64,000 nucleotides of DNA from Alopecurus myosuroides (lineage: Eukaryota; Streptophyta; Magnoliopsida; Poales; Poaceae): contig CM054062.1 in the NCBI GenBank assembly GCA_028641055.1, positions 177,216,726 through 177,280,725 of the forward strand. The letters are read 5' to 3'. Below the pieces are notes generated by a model. The model had not been told where the DNA came from. It saw nothing but the letters and a program-made list of their open reading frames with translations, and searched no databases. Numbering within the stretch: the first letter of the stretch is position 1; every line of letters starts with the position of its first letter. Shown here piece by piece: positions 47,501-58,145 of this stretch. The position numbers and the translations under genes are program-made.

Positions 47501-49397
47501 TAGTTATGCAATTTACAAGATTTGGTGCAAATCTGCCATTTTTTATTAACTAGGGACTTAGGAAAAATATTTCAGGGGTCTAGAATTAATTTACAAGGGC
47601 CTATTGGTGATTTGCAGAAGTTTCTGTAACCAAAACAATGGGAAAAATAAAAGTTGGTTTTATTGTGGGAGGGGGGGATTCGAACCCCCCACCTCCTGCT
47701 GCGCCAAGGGGACAGTGACCAGATGGGCTACTGCTCTGTGTGTTGACAGTAAGGGGCTGCAGGGGGGCTTAGGTTCAGGTTGCGGGTGCAATTTTTCTGA
47801 AACTGAATCTGCAACCGCCGCTCGCTGACAGAGAAGGACGCAGCGATCCTCGCCGGCCATCCGCGCTGCTGCGAGCACGGGAGGGCGCCGTGGGCGCTGC
47901 CAAGGGAGAGGGAGGAGGCGATAGGAGGGAGGAGCGAGTGGGAGACGAGGGGCCTCACCTGGCAGCGATCGGGAGGAGACAGGCGTGCAGGCTCGGGGCG
48001 GACAGAGGTGATGGTGGCGACTAGGAGGGGATGGCGCCGGCGGTGGGAGGCCTCCCGGCCAGCGCCGAGGGGGTGGAGAGGGAGATGGAACCCTGGGGGT
48101 TCCATTCCCATGCTTTGCCCGGCCGGAGGAGATTGCTGGCGGTGGTGATCGCCGGAGGAACTAGGGAGCTCGGTTGAGGTTCAGGTTCAGTAACTGTAAG
48201 GGTTCAGAGGGAGAGCAGAGGGAAGAGGTGGAAGGAAAGAGAAGATGGCGGCGGCTGGTGAGGGAGAGGGCTTAGGGCTAGCGAGAGGAGGATGAGGTTG
48301 GTGCTTTAAGGGGGGAGGAGCTAGGTACGGCAGGCCATCGGAGAGGTGAGGCGATGATCATACGGTGGGGAACTGGTCGTACAGGAGGAAGAAGACAAAC
48401 GAGGGGGGGTACGGGCCAGAAGGGAAAGTGGGCTTGGGGGGGAGAGTTGGGCCTCTCTCTCTCTCCCTCTTGTTAGCTGTTAGGTTTATTATTTTTCTTT
48501 GTTTCTTTTTTTTTGCTGATTTGGAAAAAGAAGAAAAAGAGAGGGTTTAGGGTTAGAAATTTTTAGGGCAAAATTTTATAATGCTTATTTAAGTAATAGC
48601 AACAAATTGCAAGTTTTTGTTTTTCAAAAGTCCAAAATTAAATTGCTGTTATTGGTTGGATTCAAATTTGAATGCATTTGAGTTTAAGTGGTTTATTGAA
48701 AACAAGATTTACATGTAGGGATCATATAGTTTTAATTGGAGGCAAAAGATTATAATTGTTTTGGGTAATTTTCAATAATTCCAAAAGGTTGCTGTTTGAA
48801 ATTTGATTGGATTTGAAGTATCATTGGAATTGAGTGAATTTTTCAAAACAACATTTAAATGGTTTGAACCTTATAGATTAATGGAAACAAATGATGGATT
48901 TGTTTTGCAATTTTCATAATTTCAACATGGTTGCTGTTTTGGACAATGTGATTTGAATTTGAATGTGAATTGATTCAAATGAGTTATTAAATAGAAATAA
49001 CAAGTTAATGGTTCTATTTAAATAGAAACAACTAGTTGTTTTAATTGAAACTTTTATTTGGAAATTTGTAACATAACAAGTATGAAACAAGGCATTTGGA
49101 AATTGGTTTGGAATTTCAAATGTTTTTGGTATTAGATGAATTTTTGTTAGAAACAAAACAACAGTTTTGAAATCACACTTTAATGGAAACAATTGATTGT
49201 TTTATTTGAATATTCATTTGGAAATTGTAACATCACAAGGATGAAACAAAAGGTTTGAATTTTGGTTTGAAATTCAAATAGAAAACAAAGGAAAACAGAG
49301 GAAAACAATTGCAATCAACATGATGCCATGATGCAAAACATAAAATAACAGATAGCAAACATTCTAATGGCTATTTTTTCATACTCGGGATGTTACA
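44533..49397 (-). repeat. 5' LTR of E1
   Basis: On the minus strand it starts TGTAACATCCCGAGTATG at 49397 and ends GGGTGCGACA at 44533. It is almost identical to 38727-43598 over its full length, including the island, tRNA-like module (47730-47643) and exon-like segments (46371-46294 and 45069-45004). Confidence 0.9.
47643..47730 (-). ncRNA. tRNA-like module in 5' LTR of E1
   Basis: A box TAGCCCATCTGG (47730-47719) and B box GGTTCGAATCC (47686-47676) stand exactly 44 bases apart, the tRNA spacing, with TTTTATTTTT behind. It differs from the 3' LTR copy by one extra C/G in the T-arm. Confidence 0.5.
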
Positions 49398-49402
49398 CAG
49401 AA
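49398..49402. repeat. TSD of element E1, right copy (CAGAA)
   Basis: Identical to 38722-38726; the element D frame resumes behind it. Confidence 0.9.
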
Positions 49403-52400
49403 CTCGAGTTCAGTGCAAACATTGACACTCGAAAGCATCAAGTGCACCCGACAGAACCCGCAAAGACGACGATGGTGTCCACCACCCTCTCGCCTGCATA
49501 GGAAGGCGCACTCGTCGAACTCCTCCGTGAGTACTGGGAAATCTTTGCCTGGCATCCTTCAGATATGCCAGGGATACCCAAGGATTTCGGCGAGCACTCA
49601 CTCAAAGTATTCAAAGACGCCAAACCTATCAAGCAAACGACCCGACAATTCTCCGAGCCAAAACAGAAGGCACTCGGAGAAGAATTGAATCGATTACCCG
49701 CTGCAAAATTCATCAGAGAGATAAAAATATCCACCTGGTTAGCAAACCCGGTGTTGGTTCCGAAAAAAAGCACTGACATCCTTCGCGTGTGCATCGACTA
49801 TACGTCGTTGAACAAACACTGCCCCAAGGATAACTTCCCCTTGCCACGGATCGACCAGATCATGGACTCCACTGCAGGCTGCCAGCGACTCTTCTTCTTG
49901 GACGACTACTTGGGCTATAATCAGATCAGGATGAAAGAGGAGGACGAGGAGAAGACATCGTTCATCACACCTCACGGTGTCTACTGCTCCACGACAATGC
50001 CCTTCGGGCTAAAAAAACGCAGGCGCAACATATCAGCGCTGCATGCAAAAATGCCTCGCCAAGCTCATTGGCAAAAACGTACAAGTGTACGTTGACGACA
50101 TCGTCATCAAAACTCGGGTAGAAGATACGCTCCTCGAGGACATCCGGGAGACATTCGACGCTCTCAACGCCTACAGGATCAAGGTCAACCCGACAAAATG
50201 CGTCTTTGGCGTTCCTGCGGGACAACTCCTTGGGTATTTGGTGTCTGCCCGCGGAATTGAAGCCAATCTAGATAAAATTCAAGCAATCTTGACAATGAAG
50301 GAGCAAACCAATCTTCGCGGAGTACATCAGCTCGCAGGGCGACTAGCCGCCCTGAGCAGACTCATCGCAAGATTAGGCGAGCAAGCATTGCCCTTCTACA
50401 AGTTGTTGAAGAAAACGGATAAGTTCGAGTGGACACCCGAAGCAAAAAAGGCGTTCATCGACTTGAAAAGAGCACTGCAGAGTAGGCGCGTCCTGGCAAC
50501 GCCACTGGAAAGGGAGCCCCTATACCTATACCTAGCCGCAACAAACCAAGTCATCAACACGGTCATCGTCGTCAAGCGACCAGAAGATGGCACGGCGTAC
50601 GGAGTTCAGCGGCCAATATATTATGTAAGCAAGGTGCTTTCGCCATGCAAGCAGCGATACCCTCACTATCAGAAGCTCGCGTATGACGTAGTCCTCACAG
50701 CCCGAAAGTTCAAGCATTACTTCCAGGAGCATATCGTCACGGTGCTAAACGATGCATCACTCGGTACCATCATGAACAACCCAATGGCATCCGAAAGAAT
50801 CGCAAAATGGACTATCGAGCTAGGCGCTTGGGATATCATTTATGCAGGCCACAAATCCATAAAATCCCAAGTTATTGTGGAATTCCTAAGCGAGTGGACG
50901 GAGCTGCAAACACCAGGACCCCCAGAATACACGAGCAACTGGATCATGTCTTCGACGGGTCGAAAAGAAACGAAGGAGCCGGAGCCGGAGTTATTCTTAT
51001 ATCTCCCCAAGGCGACAAGCTGAAATACGTCCTACGACTAGATTTCCCTCCTGATGACCCAGCGTCCAACAATGACGCGGAGTATGAGGCCCTCCTACAC
51101 GGCATGAAAATGGCGATCGCCTGCGGAGCCACCCGATTGATGATATATGGAGACTCAAATCTCATCGTGCAGCATACGATGAAGGAGTGCGATGCTATTG
51201 CGGATAACATGGTCGCTTATCGTGACATGTACAATCTACTCGAGGGAAGTTCCAAAGGGTGCGAACCGAAGCACACCGCGCGATCATGCAATGAGGAAGC
51301 AGACAAGTTGGCTAACATGGGATCAACTAACACTCCCATCCCTCCAGGAATCTACTTCGAACGAATGATCGAGCGATCATTCAAGGTCAGAAAGCCAGCA
51401 GGAGCACCCGCAACAGTGGAAACCGACGACAGCCCGCAAATTGCTATGATCGAGCTCATCCACAATATTTCAAGTCAAGTCTTTTTGGTCGAGCCAGTAT
51501 GGACGCAGAAATACCTCGACTACTTGTCCAACAAATAGCTCCCAGCAGACATTTGCGAGGCCCGACAAATAGTACAACGCAGCAAATCCTTTCGGGCGAT
51601 CAACGGCGAGCTATACAAGCAAAGCATATCGGGCGTATTGCAGAGATGCATAGCACCCAAAGATGACAAGGAATTACTCTGGGATATACGCCAAGGAGAC
51701 TGCGGTCACCACGCTAGTTGGAGGGCCATCGTGGGCAAAGCCTTCAGGGAAGGATTCTATTGGCTCACAGCAGCAAGGGACGCCAAAGATCTAGTCGACA
51801 GATGCAACGCCTGCCAAAGGTTTGCACCCAGACCACATGCTCCTGCGACAGAACTGCACATGATCCCCATCGCCTGGCCCTTCTCCCAATGGGGGCTCGA
51901 CATGGTGGGACCACTGCGCAAGTCAACACCTGGAGGATACACGCACCTGCTCGTAGCAGTGGAAAAATTCACAAAATGGATAGAGGCCATGCCAGTCACT
52001 TCCGCGCATGCACGGTGCGTTGTGCTATTCCTCGATTCCATCGTGTGCAGATTCGATGTACCGCACAACATCATCACAGACAACGGCAGCAATTTTACGG
52101 CCAAGGAAACACAGGAATTCTGCGAAGAAAAGGGAATCACCCTCAGCTTCGCCTCGGTAGCTCACCCGCAAACTAATGGCCAGGTCGAGCATTCCAACGG
52201 ATTAGTTTCGGCTGGTCTAAAGAAGCGTCTACTTGATCGCCTGAAACCAGCGGCAGGGCACTAGGCCGAGGAACTACCATCAGTATTGTGGAGCCTACGC
52301 ACAACACCAAATCGGTCAACAAACTATACGCCATTTTTCATGGTCTACGGAGCTGAAGATGTCCTACCCGAAGATGTCAAATTCAGTGCTCCACGAGTCG

Positions 52401-52735
52401 TTGCATACAGCGAAGAAACCTCAAACAGGGCACTCGCAGAGGACGTAGACGCACTTGACGAGATTCAGGATATTGCACTCGCAAGATCTGCAGTATACAA
52501 GCAATCGCTGCGCAACTATCACAGTCGCCGTATATGCCACAGATCTTTCGTGGTAGGAGACTTCGTGCTGCGGCTCAAGCAAAAGGAAGGACACAAGCTC
52601 GAGCCACCATGGGAAGGACCCTTCATAATACATGAAGTTATCCTAGATGGCGCCTATCGATTGAAGAACCCGAAGACCGGTGGTATCTACTCCAACCCGT
52701 GGAACGTTGCGGATCTCCGCAAGTTCTACCCCTAG
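49403..52735 (+). pseudogene. RT, RNase H, archaeal-type RNase H and integrase of element D
   Basis: RT runs from WEIFAWHPSDMPGIPKDF through VCIDYTSLNKHCPKDNFPLP to YVDDIVIKT. RNase H of the RT follows (LLKKTDKFEWTPEAKKAF ...), then a second RNase H (FDGSKRNEGAGAG, NNDAEYEALL, YGDSNL), the mark of Tat elements, then integrase with DCGHHAS...CNACQRF, LDMVGP, TDNGSNF and GQVEHSN, ending ADLRKFYP. Damage: TAG near 49492; one extra A in the A-run at 49993-50020 (PFGLK region); a one-base loss near 50952; TAG at 51536 (Gln); TAG at 52262 (probably Trp). There is no chromodomain, as expected for Tat. Catalytic residues are otherwise present. Confidence 0.88.
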
Positions 52736-53088
52736 GATTATCCTACTCGCAAGAAATAAGACTGTACCAGCCACGCTGTAGCTCGATCAAACACATGGCT
52801 TCTTAGCCATATCAATAAATACATGGTTTCTCAACCATAGCAATCGTGATTTCTTTCTCTCTCTAAACATGCTAAAACGACAGGTACACACCCCAAACAC
52901 ACGGGGGCTACGCCTAACTAGCATCAGAACATACCTTCGAGTAATATCACTCGATAAAAATAATACAAGGTATAACAAGGTCCACACCTTATAAACACCT
53001 TTAAAACAATCGAACAAAATATACAAGTTTACAAGGTTTACACCTTAAAAACACCTTACATCAAAATATTTACATCTTGGAATTACAT
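52736..53088. other. Spacer between pol and antisense gene of D
   Basis: Non-coding. It holds an imperfect direct repeat of a roughly 45-bp unit with ACAAGGT..ACACCTTA.AAACACCTT at about 52968-53060 and one partial copy of the CGGGGGCTAC motif at 52904. Confidence 0.5.
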
Positions 53089-53900
53089 TTAACGGCGACC
53101 AACCTCATCTGCAAGTATTTGGTCAATCTCCTCGGACGTCAGTCGAACAATCTGTTCCGCTGCTGGACGCACAGCCGCATAGTGAGGAGAAAAATCGACT
53201 GGTGCACCTCTCGATTCAGGGAGACGCGCCACAGAAAGTAAATTGACCTCAGGGTGCCACAACCGAACGAAGGCAAGTGCCACCTGGGCTCCACTAACAA
53301 GTTGTTGGCGTACGCACTCTCGAACCTCTCCCACTCGACCGAACATCCTGAGCAAACTACTCAAGCTATCTGGGACAACACCCAAAGGGTAAAATGTCCG
53401 ATGGACAGAGGACAGGGCCTTGCGACAAGACTCAATGATTACTTGCGCCTGGCTCGCCTGATACTTCAGGGTAGCAAGGATGAAGCCTCGCTTACGGTCA
53501 GACCAGAACTCACTCGCATGAGGATTGGAGCTACCTGACTCGTGAATAATGTGGTTATTCACCCAATGGGTTTCACAAACTCCGTCAGGTTCAACAACTG
53601 CAAGAACAACAAAAGCGTCAAAACAAGGGAGGAACCAACGACAAAGTACTCCGGGGCTTGCAAACTTATAGAGCATGCCCTTGGCAACAGCCGCCAGTTC
53701 TTCCATCACAAACTGCTCACGCTCCGCAGCAAGTTTCTGCTTCGACTTGGCAGCATCGGCCACACCTCGCATAGCCTTCAACTTGCGCTCACCATCCGCA
53801 ACACAATCGCGGAGTGATGCAAATGTGCTGGCCGCGGAAACAAGGGCATTAACCTGCGAAGCAGACCCACTCGAGGACTCTATGTTGGGATCCACTACCT
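53089..53900 (-). pseudogene. Last exon-like part of the antisense gene of D
   Basis: The minus-strand frame starts after an acceptor-like TTTCTTTCCAG as VVDPNIESSSGSASQVNALV, runs through AAERQF-type coiled-coil sequence, VLCRWFLPCFDAF, HWVNNHIIHESGSSNPHASEF and SLSSLLRMFGRVGEVRE, and ends ILADEVGRR-stop at 53089. It resembles proteins annotated in wheat-tribe Tat elements. It is either the final exon of the same gene, behind a stop in the previous exon, or a separate gene. No enzymatic motif is seen. Confidence 0.55.
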
Positions 53901-53971
53901 GGAAAGAAAAGAAGAAGGTTCAGAAAAATCACAAGACCCCACTCGAGAACATACCACCCATTCCTCGGGTG

Positions 53972-53997
53972 CTCGGGGGCTACTCCCATCGGGAGCA
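53972..53997. repeat. CTCGGGGGCTACTCCCATCG minisatellite unit in an intron-like gap
   Basis: One short copy of the unit that occurs twice at 55188-55353. It lies in the gap between the exon-like parts at 53900 and 54126. Confidence 0.6.
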
Positions 53998-54125
53998 TAC
54001 AAGAGTAACGCGCAACAATCACACACTGGGGATTTCATAAAACACTTCGATTACGCAACATAAAAGTACGGGAATACATCCCAGGATTCATTACATCGAC
54101 AAGCAAAATGAAATAAAGAACTATC

Positions 54126-54603
54126 CTAGGGGGCTGCAGAAGTGGTTCCACTCGCGGAAGGATGCCTCTTGCGGCTAGCACGAGCGAGTACCTCAGAAAT
54201 CATCTTCACGAGGACTTCAACACGAGCGCCAAAAGGACGGAGGGCTACCTTTTTTCCATGGGTGTCGTAAGGAACACTCAAATACACCTTCTCGAGGTCA
54301 ACCGAGACTCCATGCGCCAAGGGAAATTGAATAGCCATCTTGGCCCCGCACTCGGACTGGGCGATTGAGTATCCATGGAGAAGATCTTCATCACCCAGGA
54401 ACACCTTCAGGAGGCCATCCAACGTAGGCGGAACCGCCACGTCCACCAGTAAACGCTCGTGGAATCGCGTCAACACTCGGGTGGCATCACCAACGAGGGC
54501 GCAGATTCTACTCACATGTTCCTGGAGCTGAGTGCAAGAGTCCGTGAGGGCATCCAGTCGCTAGTTTCCAGGCAACTCCAGTCCAATCCCAAGGGCGTCT
54601 GGA
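54126..54603 (-). pseudogene. Exon-like part of the antisense gene of D (ALVGDATRV exon)
   Basis: It follows CTTTGTTCCAG and reads DALGIGLELPGN, a stop (near 54562), RLDALTDSCTQLQEHVSRIC, ALVGDATRVLTRFHERL, then KVYLSVPYDTHGKKVALRPF and a stop at 54126. The internal TAG means this copy is broken here. Confidence 0.5.
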
Positions 54604-54681
54604 ACAAAGACAGATTAGAACTCTAAGAAAGCAGGATAAAATCAAATCACAGTACAAGAAAGGTGAAACACAGCTTACCCG

Positions 54682-55080
54682 CAAGATTCTGAGCCGAAGG
54701 ACGAATGAGGTCGACCAGATCGCTATCATGCTTGGCACCCGCCTCCTCCAGCTGCTTCAGCGCTTCCTGAGCCTTCTCGAAGCTCCCCTCAAGATAAGTT
54801 GAATGCTTGCGAGTGGTTTCCAACTCCTTTCGGGAGGACTTCAACTCCGCCTCAAAGGTTTTCACCCGAGCGACAGCTTCAACCTTTTCAGCTTTTAGGC
54901 AGGTAACTTCGTCTCCAGTACAAAGCATAAGGCTGGGGCAATCTTTACAATCAAGAGAAACAATAAAGACAAGAATGGCACATTAGACTACCTTGGAGAG
55001 ACTAGCCATCTTGGACAAGCCTATCGCGATCTGCCCTAAGGGAGATGCAGTCCGCTTCTGCTGAAAGTACTCGGCGTCTG
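54682..55080 (-). pseudogene. Two exon-like parts of the antisense gene of D with coiled coil
   Basis: The part at about 55080-54994 reads DAEYFQQKRTASPLGQIAIG and ends AAG/GTAGTC. The part at about 54942-54682 reads EVTCLKAEKVEAVARVKTFE, then ELKSSRKELETTRKHSTYLE, then FEKAQEALKQLEEAGAKHD, a clear coiled coil, and ends at a G/GTAAGC donor. An acceptor-like TTGCCCCAG precedes the second part. Confidence 0.5.
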
Positions 55081-55187
55081 AAAGCAGCAAGGGAGTCGAG
55101 AAGAGCGTGCAAAATACCCAAGGCAGAAATTCAAGTTAAAACAAAATCACTTGAGCCTATACACGACTGTACATAGTCGAGTATAGC

Positions 55188-55353
55188 CTCGGGGGCTACT
55201 CCCATCGGGAGCACTACCGTGCACCCGATAGAATTCAAGAAGAAAAGGAGGAGAAGACTTCGACTTGAGCCTGTGGCCAAATGCAAGCAATTAACCACAG
55301 ACTCGGGGGCTACTCCCATCGTGAGCACTGCCGTGCACCCGATAAAATTTCGA
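55188..55353. repeat. Two copies of a roughly 120-bp intronic repeat with GGGGGCTACTCCC
   Basis: Both copies have CTTGAGCCT, then CTCGGGGGCTACTCCCATCG and GCACCCGATA(G/A)AA, at 55151-55235 and 55264-55353. This motif is, from memory, typical of Tat-element 3' regions in the wheat tribe. It fills an intron-like gap of the antisense gene. Confidence 0.6.
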
Positions 55354-55382
55354 ACGAGCAAGGAAAAGAAAAGTGGACTTAC

Positions 55383-55612
55383 TTTGCCCTGAGCGGTAGA
55401 CAAAGGCTCTGCCGAGCTGCCTGAAACTTCCTTACTCACGAACTCCCCACCCCCAAAGCTGGGAAGCTCGTACTCCGGAGCGGCGGTTGCTCTCGCAGGT
55501 CTTGGAGATCTTCGGGCGGCCTCAACAACTACGGCATTAGTCGCGGCTGCCTCTTTCCTCTTCACGGCAGGAAGGGAAGAATCAAACCGGCCAGGGCTAA
55601 TGGTTGCAAGGC
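55383..55612 (-). pseudogene. Exon-like part of the antisense gene of D (ARRSPRP exon)
   Basis: Between acceptor TTTCAACAG and donor AAA/GTAAGT the minus strand reads LATISPGRFDSSLPAVKRK, then VVEAARRSPRPARATAAPEY, then AEPLSTAQGK. It is low in hydrophobic residues and probably disordered. Confidence 0.5.
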
Positions 55613-55694
55613 TGCTGTTGAAAGCGAAATCAGAATAAAGAACAAGGAACGAGAAAGAAGATTCACGATTAAACGTGAAACACAGAAAACTTAC

Positions 55695-56053
55695 TCATCC
55701 TCGTCATCATCGTCTAGAACGTCCATGTTCCAGGCGGTGGAAACCTTGGGTGGACGACCAAGAGGCGAAAGCATACGGGGAGGAGGCACCTGAAGAGGCT
55801 CGGTCGCCTTGGTGGACCCATCACCCAAGGAACTATCCTTAGAAGTGACTTCATCATCCTCGTGCCTGCGGCGCTTGCGGTGATGGAGTTGGTCGCTGCC
55901 CGACTCCTCCACATCGTCCGAAGAGTCGCGCTCGGAGCTCAAATCGGCTTCTGCGACGCTAGTTTCGAGAGGAACCTCGATGTTACTCGCTAGAAGGTCC
56001 GAGGCGTCTTCAGCAGAAACTGGAGGGTAGCACGTCGTCACCTTCAAGCTCTA
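55695..56053 (-). pseudogene. Exon-like part of the antisense gene of D (acidic/basic linker exon)
   Basis: Acceptor TTTTCCGTAG, then SLKVTTCYPPVSAEDASD, SSERDSSDDVEESGSDQ, HHRKRRRHEDDE (a possible nuclear localisation signal) and DVLDDDDED up to donor GA/GTAAGT. It joins the previous exon in phase 0. Confidence 0.55.
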
Positions 56054-56142
56054 CGGAAAAAGAAGAGGAAAAACAGAGAAGGACTTCAGTCGATATAACT
56101 TCAGACTACAAAGAAACCAAAGAAGAACAAGAAGAAACTCAC

Positions 56143-57107
56143 CTCAGCTGGAGGAGGTTTCACTGCCTCGAATGGCTCGAGAGAACATGCCGAGTAGGCC
56201 TCTCCCTTCTTCAACTTGGTGATGGCCGCAATCTTTTTCTCGATCTTAGCGTTCGAGAGAAGGTCTTCGCAGACGCGGCTCGGGTCCTGGGTGCCTTGGT
56301 ACTCCCACATGATGGAGGGCCTTGCTTGAAAGGGCTGAATCCTTCGTCGAATAAACACACTCGCGATGTGTATTCCATTCAACAGAACACCCAACGCCTT
56401 GTCGCGGAAGTTCGCCACTTTCGCGAGTAGAGGGGAGACGATCTTGCTGTCTTCGGCGGAGATCTTGTGCGACCAGGACTTCCTCCGCTTCAGAATAGCG
56501 AATGGGTGGAACTCAGGAGCTCCACCCTCGCTGTTGTCGACGACGTAGAACCACTTCTTTTGCCACCCTTGCGCCGAGTCAACGAAATACATCTCCATGT
56601 AGGGGAAGTCGGTTCTCGCCTGGATCCCGAAGCCTCCGGTGCACAACAGCTCCCACAGCTTCTCGCCTGGCTGCTCTCGCTCCCGAAAGATTCGCACCTT
56701 GAAGAGGGCCTTCCAGAGGCCCCAGTGTGGGCAGATGCCCAGAAAGCAATCGCAAAGCACGATATGTGCTGAATCGCGTTGGGAGGAAAGTCGTGGAGCT
56801 GTATGTCGTAGACATATAACAAACCGAGGAGAAAAGGATGGAGAGGGAGAGAGAGATCACGCGAGACGTGCTCCGTGAAGAGCACGCGCTCGTTCACGTG
56901 AGGATTGGGTACCTCTTCCTTCTTGGACAAGCACACGCGCTTGTCAGTGTCAGGCGGGAGCAGTCCTTCCCGCTGCATCTCCGCGAGGCTCTTCCTGGCG
57001 GTGTTGGCGGCGCGCCAATCGCCCGTCCTCACGAGGGGCGGCCCGGAGGCATCCGCCACTTCCTTCGACGACAACGCGGTAGCACTACGTTTCTTCACGC
57101 CCTCCAT
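56143..57107 (-). pseudogene. First exon of the antisense gene of D (gypsy-type transposon domain)
   Basis: ATG at 57107 starts MEGVKKRSATALSS. The frame runs through VLFTEHVSRDLSLPLHPFLL and LLYVYDIQLHDFPPNAIQHI. Near 56760 a small deletion shifts the frame to CDCFLGICPHWGLWKALFKV, then VDSAQGWQKKWFYVVD, then KKGEAYSACSLEPFE, ending at donor GAG/GTGAGT (56142-56141). FLGI.PHW.LWK and D..QGW.KKW.YV are hallmarks of the plant domain listed in Pfam as putative gypsy-type transposon, found antisense in Tat elements. Function unknown; possibly DNA- or chromatin-associated. It is read opposite to pol, so it needs its own promoter to the right, where E2 has inserted. Confidence 0.7.
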
Positions 57108-57185
57108 GGGAGCACTCTTGTGCTTACAGAACAGGCGGTGTGCGCGAGGAGGAAGAAGATGAGCAAATGACCGGAATATTTACCC

Positions 57186-57190
57186 ATCTC
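57186..57190. repeat. Left TSD candidate of element E2 (ATCTC)
   Basis: The five bases before the LTR start TGTAACATCCC. The partner copy lies beyond the window end. Confidence 0.4.
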
Positions 57191-58051
57191 TGTAACATCC
57201 CAAGTCTGAAAAATAGCCTTTAGAATGTTTGCTCTCTGTTATTTTATGTTTTGCATCATGGCATCATGTGATTGCATTTGTTTTCCTCTGTTTTCATTTG
57301 TTTTCCAATTGTTTTCCTTTGTTTTCTATTTGAATTTCAACTCAAAATTCAAACCTTTTTGTTTCATCCTTGTGATGTTACAATTTCCAAAATGTTATTT
57401 CAAATAAAAACAACCAAATTGTTCCATTTTATGCCATGTTGATCACTCATTAAATTGTTGGTTTGATCAATCAATTGTTTCCAAATTGCAATCAAAAATT
57501 CAACTCAAAGCACCAAAACAAAAATCACTTTGAAATCATGTTGAGGTCAAAACAAATCTACTCTATTTGTGTTAAATAACATAGGGGTCACCCTATTTAA
57601 AAGTGTGTTCTTATTAATATTCATCTAATAAAGAAACTCTTTCAATTTTGGTTATTTTTCTAAACAACACCAATTTCCAAGTCATTAAAACTACCAATCT
57701 ATTCTAATAACTTTAATCACATTAATCAGTAGGGTTCACCCTACTAAAACCTTTGTTTTCAATATTATTTTATTTAATAACAAATAGCTCTAAATTTGAA
57801 TTAATTTCTAACAGCACCTTAAATTTGCAAGTTTTGGAAAAACAAAGTTGTCAATTAGTTGACATTATAAAAACTAAGCTAACTATAATTTTTACCAAAT
57901 TTTTCCTAACCTAACAACCATCAATTCCTTCCAATTTCTTTTGCTACAAAAAAAAGAACAAAAACAAAATAGAAAAAGGGAGAAGGAGAGGGCAGCCCAT
58001 TTTTTTTTCCCTTTCCACCCCCCGAGTCCCTTACTTCCAACAACCGCAGCG

Positions 58052-58145
58052 CAGCACAGTTGGTTGGTTCCCTGTGCGCGCAGCAAGAGGTGAGGGGATC
58101 GAATCCCCCCTCCCTCAATTAAACCAACTTTTGTTTTGTTTTTTC
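58052..58145 (+). ncRNA. tRNA-like module in 5' LTR of E2
   Basis: A-box-like CAGCACAGTTGG (58052-58063) and B-box-like GGATCGAATCC (58096-58106; same form as in plant initiator tRNA-Met) stand 44 bases apart. TTTTGTTTTGTTTTTT follows at 58130-58144. The T-arm pairs GGGG with CCCC; other stems are weak. Confidence 0.5.

Larger units (their letters stand above)
38727..49397 (-). mobile_element. Element E1: non-autonomous LTR retrotransposon with large LTRs
   Basis: 10.67 kb on the minus strand, TSD CAGAA. The LTRs are 4872 bp (38727-43598, 3' LTR) and 4865 bp (44533-49397, 5' LTR) and nearly identical; the internal region is only 934 bp. LTR ends, primer site, leader and purine tract relate it to element C, but gag-pol is reduced to short fragments. 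It needs proteins in trans and fits a large-LTR non-autonomous (LARD-like or deletion-derivative) class. Near-identical LTRs point to a recent insertion. Confidence 0.9.
38046..57190 (+). mobile_element. Element D: Tat-type Ty3/gypsy element, 5' truncated, hosting E1 and E2
   Basis: Protease (38046-38726), then RT, RNase H, a second RNase H and integrase (49403-52735) on the plus strand, followed by a multi-exon antisense gene (53089-57107). This layout is typical of Tat-lineage grass elements. 5' LTR, primer site and most of gag are missing at the left junction with the Sabrina-type LTR. E1 interrupts the protease-RT linker; E2 interrupts the region upstream of the antisense gene. The 3' LTR of D is not in the window. 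Confidence 0.85.

Noticed and set aside
53089..57107. Captured host gene in element D
   Set aside because: The first exon has the known gypsy-type transposon domain found antisense in Tat elements, so a resident element gene is more likely.
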